This document shows, piece by piece, positions 15,769-21,465 of a stretch of 23,995 nucleotides of DNA. The DNA lies in the NCBI GenBank assembly GCA_023264085.1, contig JALQTF010000073.1, forward strand, positions 1 to 23,995, written 5' to 3'. Below the pieces are notes generated by a model that worked only from the letters and a program-made list of their open reading frames with translations, was not told the origin of the DNA and did not search any database. Position numbers and translations under genes: made by a program. Each line of letters starts with the position of its first letter. Within the stretch, counting starts at the first letter, position 1. The DNA comes from Acholeplasmataceae bacterium (GTDB lineage: Bacteria > Bacillota_I > Bacilli_A > Acholeplasmatales > Acholeplasmataceae).

Positions 15769-17045
15769 ACAAATTAAGACTTTCCACGCAATTTTATATT
15801 ATATTTACCATCGTAATATTGCTCACGAGTTTGTTTTTTACACTTGGGATGAACTATGTATTTGAAGACTTTAGAGCTGAACAAAATCGTGATCAACTCG
15901 CTACTTATGCAAACAATATTTTTGATGCGTACTTAAATCAAGGACTTGATAGTCCTTTTTTAAGAAGTGATTATAACGGCTATGTCATTTATGAAGATGG
16001 CGTAAAAGTGTATGATGATAATTTTCAAATTATTGATGGTATTTATACATCAAGACAACTATTTTTAAGAATGAACACATGGTTAAGTAACGAAAAAACG
16101 GAATCTTTTGGCGATGAAACATTTTATTTTCATCTAACAAGATTTCAAAACGATGTATTAATTGTATCGTTTACAGATAGTACTTATTTAGAAAACTTAG
16201 GAACGTCATTTAATGTTATTTTAAGGATTAGTTTTATTTCCTTAGTACTCCTTGGAAATACAACCATTTTAGTATGGTCAAGAATTATTTTAGATCGTAT
16301 TAGAAAACTCCAAGGTGAAGTGACAAAACTATCTGCTAACAATTATCATGAACCTATTGAAGTCGTTGGTGAAGATGAAATCTCTGAACTTGCTAGACGC
16401 ATTGAAAACATGAGAAAAGAAATAGAATCTAACGAAAAAACAAAACAAGAAATGATTCAAAATATTTCACACGATTTTAAAACCCCGATTGCAGTCATTC
16501 AATCCTATGCAGAAGCTATAAGAGATGGTATAGCCGACATCCAAGATACAACAATCATTACGAAGCAAGCAGATATTTTAAATCATAAAGTAAAGCAACT
16601 TATTGAACTCACAAAACTAGAACATAACGTCACAGAACAAGAACGTACAGATATTTCAATAAGAGAAGTCATCCAGCATATTTATGACCAACAAAAATTT
16701 AGACGAGATGATGTTCTATTTACGCTTGAGTTAGACCAATCAACCTATTATGGTGTATATGATTATTTCTTCTCAGCATTTTCAAATATCGTGGATAACA
16801 TGTTACGATATGCTGTTTCAAAAATTACAATTACGTTAAAAAATAATGTTTTAACATTTGAAAATGACGGTGAACACATTGAAGAATCGATGATTCAAAC
16901 ACTATTTAAACCATATGAAAAAGGCCCAAAAGGTCAATTTGGGCTTGGATTATCAATTGTTAAAAGAACGATGGATTTGTTTCAACTATCGATTGAAGTT
17001 TATAACACAAATGATGGTGTCGGATTTACGATAAAGCCTTTGTGA
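15765..17045 (+). CDS. Membrane sensor histidine kinase, CssS-like
   Basis: Partner kinase of the preceding regulator, overlapping it by 4 bases. The 426 residues show membrane segment 1 (about 9-29), an extracytoplasmic sensor region of about 120 residues (30-148), membrane segment 2 (about 151-172), a HAMP linker (about 173-222), the HisKA domain with phosphoacceptor His236 in NISHDFKTPIAVIQSYAEAI, and an HATPase_c domain with N box NIVDNMLRYA (341-350), G1 ENDGEHI (366-372) and G2 GQFGLGLSIVKR (390-401). All catalytic motifs are intact. The signal is unknown. A CssS-like role in sensing misfolded exported protein is suggested only by the CssR-like partner. Its last 20 bases overlap the convergent HIT gene. 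Confidence 0.93.
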   Translation: MNKLRLSTQFYIIFTIVILLTSLFFTLGMNYVFEDFRAEQNRDQLATYANNIFDAYLNQGLDSPFLRSDYNGYVIYEDGVKVYDDNFQIIDGIYTSRQLFLRMNTWLSNEKTESFGDETFYFHLTRFQNDVLIVSFTDSTYLENLGTSFNVILRISFISLVLLGNTTILVWSRIILDRIRKLQGEVTKLSANNYHEPIEVVGEDEISELARRIENMRKEIESNEKTKQEMIQNISHDFKTPIAVIQSYAEAIRDGIADIQDTTIITKQADILNHKVKQLIELTKLEHNVTEQERTDISIREVIQHIYDQQKFRRDDVLFTLELDQSTYYGVYDYFFSAFSNIVDNMLRYAVSKITITLKNNVLTFENDGEHIEESMIQTLFKPYEKGPKGQFGLGLSIVKRTMDLFQLSIEVYNTNDGVGFTIKPL

Positions 17046-17433
17046 TAGATGTTAATAAATCATCAAAATCTTTTTCTGAAGTGTTTTCGTGAAATGAGAA
17101 GGTGACATCATCTTTAACATATCTAGGGATGACATGAAGATGCACATGAAATACAGTTTGACCAGCAATCTCGCCAACATTACTTAAAAAGTTAAATCCT
17201 TTCGGATTTAAAGCAACACGAATGGCTTCAGCGATTTTTTTACCAACAACCATCATGTGAGATAATACATGGTCTGGTGTTTCTAAAACGTCTTTATATG
17301 ATTCTTTTGAGACGACCAAACAATGTCCTTTTGTAGCTTGAGAGATATCTAAAAAAGACATCACCAGATCATCTTCATAAAGCATATAAGATGGAATTTC
17401 TTTGTCTCTAATTTTTTCAAAAATTGTTTTCAC
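17026..17433 (-). CDS. HIT-family nucleotide-binding hydrolase
   Basis: Histidine-triad protein of the HinT/Hit type, a small cytoplasmic enzyme that hydrolyses nucleoside phosphoramidates or adenylates. With the chosen GTG start it has 135 residues, a typical length. The family pattern is clear: FEKIRDKEIPSYMLYEDD at the N-terminus, then FLDISQATKGHCLVVSKES, and the triad HVHLHVIPRY after GEIAGQTVF. The GTG at 17431-17433 is preceded by AAGGAG 7 bases upstream. A longer version starting at 17520 has no such site and would contain the promoter. It is transcribed leftward, converging on the kinase with a 20-base overlap and no visible terminator, and diverging from pduL. Confidence 0.93.
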   Translation of the reverse strand: MKTIFEKIRDKEIPSYMLYEDDLVMSFLDISQATKGHCLVVSKESYKDVLETPDHVLSHMMVVGKKIAEAIRVALNPKGFNFLSNVGEIAGQTVFHVHLHVIPRYVKDDVTFSFHENTSEKDFDDLLTSITKALS

Positions 17434-17454
17434 TAAGTTACTCCTTATGGCTTC

Positions 17455-17463
17455 ATTGTAGCA
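17455..17463 (-). promoter_or_regulatory. Extended -10 promoter for the HIT gene
   Basis: Read leftward, TG-C-TACAAT (17455-17463) is an extended -10 with one change from consensus, about 20 bases before the GTG start and followed by AAGGAG. No clear -35 is seen. Confidence 0.55.
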
Positions 17464-17473
17464 CATTTTTCTT

Positions 17474-17501
17474 TTGAAAACGATAGAGTCTATGTTAAGA
17501 T
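17474..17501 (+). promoter_or_regulatory. pduL promoter
   Basis: A -35-like TTGAAA (17474-17479), a 16-base spacer and an extended -10, TG-T-TAAGAT (17493-17501), precede pduL. The leader would be short and contains AAGGAAGG before the ATG at 17521. It is divergent from the HIT promoter in the same 90-base spacer. Confidence 0.6.
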
Positions 17502-17520
17502 ATTTAAGGAAGGTGAACAC

Positions 17521-18111
17521 ATGAAAAAAATACCAATAGGCATATCAGGAAGACATGCACACGTAACACAAGAACATTTAGAAATCTTGTTTGGAAAAGG
17601 ATTTGAACTTACAGAGTTTAAACCACTCTCTCAACCTGGACAATATGCAGCAAACGAAAAAATAGATGTTATTTCTCCAAAAGGAAATATCATTAAAGGC
17701 GTACGTATTTTAGGGCCTGTAAGACCAGCATCACAAGTTGAAATATCTAGAAGTGATGCTTTAAGAGGTGGTTTTGAAGCACCTGTAAGATCTTCTGGAG
17801 ATGTAAAAGGTAGTGGCGCTTGCACACTTGTAGGACCGAATGGTCAGGTTGAATTAGAAGAAGGTGTCATTATCGCTGATCGACATATTCATTTTTCACT
17901 AGAGGATGCAGATGCTTTTGGTGTTAAAAATGGAGATATTGTTTCTATTTTGGTTGAAGGACAAAAACCTGGAATATTAGGGAACGTATTATGTAGAGTA
18001 TCAAAAAGTTATGCACTAGACTGCCACTTAGATACCGATGATGGTAGTGCATTTATGTTAAACACTGGTGACGAAGCAACACTTGTAAAATCATACAAGA
18101 TTCAACAATAG
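17521..18111 (+). CDS. pduL: PduL-type phosphotransacylase
   Basis: Transfers acyl groups between CoA and phosphate (acetyl-CoA to acetyl phosphate, or propanoyl), the step before acetate kinase that yields ATP. The 196 residues contain the two zinc-binding repeats of the family: GISGRHAHVT (7-16; His12, His14) and IADRHIHFSLEDA (118-130; His122, His124), plus CHLDTDDGSAF near the C-terminus (His169). There is no N-terminal encapsulation peptide for a bacterial microcompartment: the protein begins directly with MKKIPIGISGRHAHV. No microcompartment shell genes are nearby. This fits use as the main soluble phosphotransacetylase in place of the unrelated Pta, as described for acholeplasmas and phytoplasmas (from memory). 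Its own promoter and a following terminator make it mostly a single-gene unit. Confidence 0.92.
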   Translation: MKKIPIGISGRHAHVTQEHLEILFGKGFELTEFKPLSQPGQYAANEKIDVISPKGNIIKGVRILGPVRPASQVEISRSDALRGGFEAPVRSSGDVKGSGACTLVGPNGQVELEEGVIIADRHIHFSLEDADAFGVKNGDIVSILVEGQKPGILGNVLCRVSKSYALDCHLDTDDGSAFMLNTGDEATLVKSYKIQQ

Positions 18112-18131
18112 TGCCAAAAAGGCACTTTTTT
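18110..18131 (+). terminator. Intrinsic terminator between pduL and rnmV
   Basis: A 6-bp stem (AGTGCC at 18110-18115 with GGCACT at 18121-18126), loop AAAAA and six T residues (18126-18131). It begins inside the pduL stop codon and ends 4 bases before the rnmV ATG, so it leaves no room for an rnmV ribosome binding site. Confidence 0.85.
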
Positions 18132-18135
18132 GTAT

Positions 18136-18672
18136 ATGAAAAAAACGATTATTGTTGTTGAAGGAACACATGACGAGCACCACCTTAAAACCCTTTATCC
18201 AGGGATAGAAACAATTTCTGTTGGCGGAAGTGCAATACATCAACACGTCATTGAATTCTTAGTAAATCATCAAAATGCATTTGATATTATATTGATGTTT
18301 GATCCTGATTATCCAGGAGAAAAAATTAGAAAAAAGGTTGCTGAACAACTTCAATCACCAAAACATATTTATATTGATCAAAGCGTTGCTAAATCAAAAA
18401 AGAAGATCGGCATAGAACATGTATCTAAAACTGAATTAGATAAAGCATTTAAACATATTGTGGTAGAGAAATACAAACCAAGCATTACAAAAATAGAACT
18501 TGTTGAACTTGGACTTGAAGGGCAACAAGGATCTAGAGAACTTAGAGATCTAGTTTCATCTAAATTGCATCTTGGCGGTCACGTCAATGCAAAAACGCTA
18601 CTTAAACGTTTGAATTTTATTGGAATATCAAAAGAAGCACTTAAAAGGATGTTAGATGGCACATCAATTTAA
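18136..18672 (+). CDS. rnmV: Ribonuclease M5
   Basis: TOPRIM-domain endonuclease that matures the 5S rRNA precursor. The 178 residues begin MKKTIIVVEGTHDE, carrying the TOPRIM glutamate (VVEG), followed by ETISVGGSAI and the acidic pair in FDPDYPGEKIRKK, as in RNase M5. The C-terminal part holds QGSRELRDLVSSKLHLGG. The ATG at 18136 is chosen; an in-frame TTG at 18130 would lie in the T tract of the preceding terminator. There is no Shine-Dalgarno sequence and no -10 close enough for a promoter, so the gene seems to depend on terminator read-through or an unseen upstream start. It overlaps ksgA by 17 bases, the conserved rnmV-ksgA pair of Firmicutes. Confidence 0.93.
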   Translation: MKKTIIVVEGTHDEHHLKTLYPGIETISVGGSAIHQHVIEFLVNHQNAFDIILMFDPDYPGEKIRKKVAEQLQSPKHIYIDQSVAKSKKKIGIEHVSKTELDKAFKHIVVEKYKPSITKIELVELGLEGQQGSRELRDLVSSKLHLGGHVNAKTLLKRLNFIGISKEALKRMLDGTSI

Positions 18673-19417
18673 AAAAAGATTTGGACAAAACTTTTTAAGA
18701 GATCAAAACTTACTCAAAAAGATTGTTCAAACAGCTCAAATTAAAGATAAATGTGTCATTGAAATAGGTCCAGGTGAAGGGGGACTAACGAAACACGCAA
18801 TCAAAGATGCTGATGAATTAGTTGCCTATGAAATTGATAAGTCTCTTAAACCAACACTTAATCTGATGGAACAAGCCGATTCAAACCTCTCGTTTATTTA
18901 TGAAGACTTTTTATCAATCTCTACGTTTGATAGAAAATATACACATATCATTGGAAATATACCCTATAATATTACATCACCAATCTTATTTAAAGTTTTA
19001 GAGATGGATCATATAAAACGTGCAACATTCATGGTTCAAAAAGAGTTTGCAGAGAGATTAACTGCATCGCCTAAAACAAAGGCATATAATGCTTTATCTG
19101 TGATGATGCAATTATCTTTTGACATCTCATATGAGTTCACTGTAACAAAAAAAGTGTTTTATCCAATCCCCAAAGTGGATAGTGCAGTGATATCACTTCA
19201 AAGAAAAAGCTTACCTAACCACGAACTTAATGTATTCGTAAAAGATTGTTTCAAACAGAAAAGAAAAACAATTATGAATAATTTAAGTGAATCTAGAAAC
19301 ATTCCTAAAGAAACAGTTTCTAACGCACTTAAGAGTTTGGCTTATGCCGAAAGTGCTCGTTCGGAAGAAATTAAGCCTGAAGATTTTGAAAAAATTTATA
19401 ATAAAACGCTTACATAA
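18656..19417 (+). CDS. ksgA: 16S rRNA (adenine1518-N6/adenine1519-N6)-dimethyltransferase KsgA
   Basis: SAM-dependent enzyme that dimethylates two adjacent adenines in the 3' hairpin of 16S rRNA, late in small-subunit assembly. The 253 residues contain FGQNFLRDQ (9-17), SAM motif I VIEIGPGEGGLTK (34-46), the acidic motif YEIDK and the catalytic NIPYNITSPI (101-110). The C-terminal segment is typical of the family (FKQKRKTIMNNL). Loss of this protein gives kasugamycin resistance in other bacteria. It starts within the 3' end of rnmV and is probably translated by coupling. No terminator was recognised after it before the spoVG promoter. Confidence 0.97.
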   Translation: MAHQFKKRFGQNFLRDQNLLKKIVQTAQIKDKCVIEIGPGEGGLTKHAIKDADELVAYEIDKSLKPTLNLMEQADSNLSFIYEDFLSISTFDRKYTHIIGNIPYNITSPILFKVLEMDHIKRATFMVQKEFAERLTASPKTKAYNALSVMMQLSFDISYEFTVTKKVFYPIPKVDSAVISLQRKSLPNHELNVFVKDCFKQKRKTIMNNLSESRNIPKETVSNALKSLAYAESARSEEIKPEDFEKIYNKTLT

Positions 19418-19493
19418 AGCCAAATACGACACGTTCGCGATATGTTAGAAACGAAATAACCCTTTAATCAAGCCATATGAAATAATGCAAAAG

Positions 19494-19545
19494 TTGAAAA
19501 ACATGATTATTATGATATAATGACGATAACGATGATTCGTGGAGG
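19494..19545 (+). promoter_or_regulatory. spoVG promoter and strong ribosome binding site
   Basis: -35-like TTGAAA (19494-19499), 16-base spacer, and perfect extended -10 TG-A-TATAAT (19513-19521). GGAGG (19541-19545) precedes the ATG at 19553. This is one of the best promoter and ribosome-binding-site combinations in the window and suggests high expression. Confidence 0.8.
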
Positions 19546-19552
19546 AAAAAGG

Positions 19553-19825
19553 ATGAAAATTACCGATGTTCGTGTAAAACTTGTTGAAAGTGATAGCCGT
19601 TTAAGAGGTGTTGCTACCATTACTTTTGATGATGCATTTGTTGTTCATGACATTCGCATTATTGAAGGTGAAAATGGAATATTTGTAGCAATGCCATCTA
19701 AGAAAACTCCAAACGGAACTTTTAGAGATATTGCACACCCAATTCATGGCGACATGCGTAAACTCATCGAAGAAGCGATTGTAAAAGCTTTTGAAGATGT
19801 GAAAAATAACCCACCTCAGGAATAA
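19553..19825 (+). CDS. spoVG: SpoVG-family nucleic-acid-binding regulator
   Basis: The 90-residue protein begins MKITDVRVKLVESDSRLRGV and contains FVVHDIRIIEG, GIFVAMPSKKTPNGTFRDIA and HPIHGDMRKLIEEAI, the hallmark pattern of SpoVG. The family binds DNA and RNA and affects gene regulation in many non-sporulating bacteria; the name comes from a sporulation phenotype in Bacillus. The start at 19553 follows GGAGG. A longer in-frame start at 19520 lies at the -10 element and is rejected. It has its own promoter and terminator, so it is a single-gene unit. Its place before prs and pth matches the Bacillus order with glmU and ctc missing. Confidence 0.95.
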   Translation: MKITDVRVKLVESDSRLRGVATITFDDAFVVHDIRIIEGENGIFVAMPSKKTPNGTFRDIAHPIHGDMRKLIEEAIVKAFEDVKNNPPQE

Positions 19826-19840
19826 ACATTATGACAACAA

Positions 19841-19864
19841 ACACGTCAATTGACGTGTTTTTTT
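19841..19864 (+). terminator. Intrinsic terminator after spoVG
   Basis: A perfect 18-base palindrome (ACACGTCAATTGACGTGT, 19841-19858), forming a stem of about 7 bp with a four-base loop, is followed by T residues to 19864. It begins 15 bases after the spoVG stop. Confidence 0.9.
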
Positions 19865-19888
19865 ATGATTAAATAAATCAAATTCATG

Positions 19889-19894
19889 TATAAT
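19889..19894 (+). promoter_or_regulatory. Candidate prs -10 promoter element
   Basis: A perfect TATAAT (19889-19894) lies between the spoVG terminator and prs, about 22 bases before the ATG, with the ribosome binding site AGAGGT in between. No good -35 is seen, and the TG directly touches the hexamer rather than standing one base off. Position makes it the likely start of the prs-pth-mfd transcript. Confidence 0.5.
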
Positions 19895-19916
19895 AGAATG
19901 TGGAAAAGAGGTCCAT

Positions 19917-20900
19917 ATGTCAGTCATTCACGATAAGAAAGTAAAACTATTTGCGTTAAGTTCAAATTTGCCACTTGCTGAGAAAATCGCAGAATCTGCG
20001 CAAATCCCACTATCCAAAGCAGAAGTTTTTAAATTTTCTGATGGAGAAATCACCGTTAATATTGATGAGAGTGTTCGCGGACATGATGTATTCATTATTC
20101 AATCTACTTCTGCGCCGGCAAACGAACATGTCATGGAACTACTTATTATGGCAGATGCAATCAAGCGTGCATCCGCAAAATCTCTCACCGTGATCATGCC
20201 GTATTACGGATATTCTAGACAAGACAGAAAATCCAAATCAAGACAACCAATTACTGCCAAACTGATTGCAGATCTTATTGAAGTTTCTGGTATCGATCGT
20301 GTCATTTCAATTGATTTACACGCAGCCCAGATTCAAGGTTTCTTTAATATACCTATAGACAATTTTCCCGCATCTTCCTTGCTTGCTGAAACATTTATAG
20401 ACACCCATTCAAAAGAGAATCTAGTCGTTGTATCACCAGATCACGGGGGTGTTACACGTGCCCGTATGGTTGCAAATGTATTAGGTGCACCTCTTGCAAT
20501 CATAGATAAACGCAGACCAAAACCAAACGTCGCTGAGATTCAAAATATTATCGGTGATGTTCAAGGCATGCGTGCCATCATGATCGATGACATGATTGAT
20601 ACTGCAAGAACATTATGTGCTGGTGCTCAAGCATTAAAAGATGCAGGTGCAACCGAAATTTATGCGATGGCAACACATCCAGTACTATCAGGAAACGCAC
20701 TTGAACTTATTGAGAAATCCGTATTAAAAGAAGTGTTTGTGACCGACACTATCAAAGTTGATTTAAGCAAATCAACAAAAATAAAACAAATTTCAATTGG
20801 TAAATTATTAGGAAGATCTATTGTGCATATCGCAGGTGACTTACCAATTAGTCAGCTTTTTGACCGCTTAGCACACAAGGTTACAAACAACAATGACTAA
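19917..20900 (+). CDS. prs: Ribose-phosphate pyrophosphokinase (PRPP synthetase)
   Basis: Makes PRPP from ribose 5-phosphate and ATP for purine, pyrimidine and NAD synthesis or salvage. The 327 residues carry the class I pattern: FSDGEITVNIDESVRG, NEHVMELLIMADAIKRASAK, MPYYGYSRQDRKSKSRQPIT (catalytic and ATP loop), IDLHAAQIQGFF, VVSPDHGGVTRARM and IIDKRRPKPN. The ribose-phosphate-binding loop, normally DDxIDTAGT, reads DDMIDTARTLC, with Arg231 where Gly is almost always found, and the DLHAPQ motif has Ala for Pro. The rest is intact and full length. It overlaps pth by 8 bases. Identity is secure; activity of this copy is a fair question because of Arg231. Confidence 0.96.
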   Translation: MSVIHDKKVKLFALSSNLPLAEKIAESAQIPLSKAEVFKFSDGEITVNIDESVRGHDVFIIQSTSAPANEHVMELLIMADAIKRASAKSLTVIMPYYGYSRQDRKSKSRQPITAKLIADLIEVSGIDRVISIDLHAAQIQGFFNIPIDNFPASSLLAETFIDTHSKENLVVVSPDHGGVTRARMVANVLGAPLAIIDKRRPKPNVAEIQNIIGDVQGMRAIMIDDMIDTARTLCAGAQALKDAGATEIYAMATHPVLSGNALELIEKSVLKEVFVTDTIKVDLSKSTKIKQISIGKLLGRSIVHIAGDLPISQLFDRLAHKVTNNND

Positions 20901-21465
20901 ACTTATTGTTGGACTAGGAAACCCAGGAAAAAAATACGAAAAAACCAGACATAACGCTGGTTTTATTGTTTTAAATCAATATATCAAACAACACAACATC
21001 ACAATGCAAACAAAAGATAAGTTTTTAGGGGATGTCGGTGTTTTTGGATTTCAAGACAATAAAACAATATTTTTAAAACCTAACACATATATGAACCTAT
21101 CAGGTCAATCAATATTGAAAGTCATTCAGTATTATGACATTGCTATTAAAGATATTCTTATATTTGTGGACGATATTTACTTAGATGTAGGAACGTTAAG
21201 GCTAAGAGAAAAAGGCGGTCACGGTGGACAAAATGGCTTAAAAAATATCATTGCACACTTGCAAACACAAGATTTTAAACGTGTGCGATTTGGTATTGGT
21301 GACAATAAAAACATGCCACTCGATGCCTATGTTTTGTCTAATTTTTCTAAGACTGAAGAACCTATTGTATTGGAAACAGTGATTTCTTGTATTGATATTA
21401 TTGACAGATTCATACAAGAAGAACCCTTTGTAGATATCATGACAAGACACAATACTAAAAAATAA
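20893..21465 (+). CDS. pth: Peptidyl-tRNA hydrolase
   Basis: Releases peptides from prematurely dissociated peptidyl-tRNA so that the tRNA can be reused. The 190 residues align by eye with bacterial Pth at the same numbering: VGLGNPGKKYEKTRHNAGF with Asn10 and catalytic His20, Asn68 in KPNTYMNLSG, Asp93 in FVDDIYLD, and GGHGGQNGLKNII with Asn114. Position 113, His in the E. coli enzyme, is Gln here. Its ATG lies inside the prs 3' end, with only a weak AAGG upstream, so translation is probably coupled to prs. The stop overlaps the mfd start by one base (TAATG). Confidence 0.95.
   Translation: MTKLIVGLGNPGKKYEKTRHNAGFIVLNQYIKQHNITMQTKDKFLGDVGVFGFQDNKTIFLKPNTYMNLSGQSILKVIQYYDIAIKDILIFVDDIYLDVGTLRLREKGGHGGQNGLKNIIAHLQTQDFKRVRFGIGDNKNMPLDAYVLSNFSKTEEPIVLETVISCIDIIDRFIQEEPFVDIMTRHNTKK

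Noticed and set aside
17434..17520. Longer HIT start adding 29 residues
   Set aside because: The extension covers the HIT promoter and has no ribosome binding site; GTG at 17433 has AAGGAG at good spacing and matches the family N-terminus.
18130..18135. TTG start for rnmV two codons upstream of the ATG
   Set aside because: The TTG lies within the terminator's T tract and gives no better ribosome binding site; the ATG at 18136 fits the family N-terminus.
19418..19493. Possible small RNA or small gene between ksgA and the spoVG promoter
   Set aside because: Only short AT-rich sequence with no convincing hairpin, T run, promoter or reading frame was seen.
19520..19552. Longer spoVG start adding 11 residues
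   Set aside because: It begins within the -10 element and reads through the GGAGG ribosome binding site that serves the ATG at 19553.
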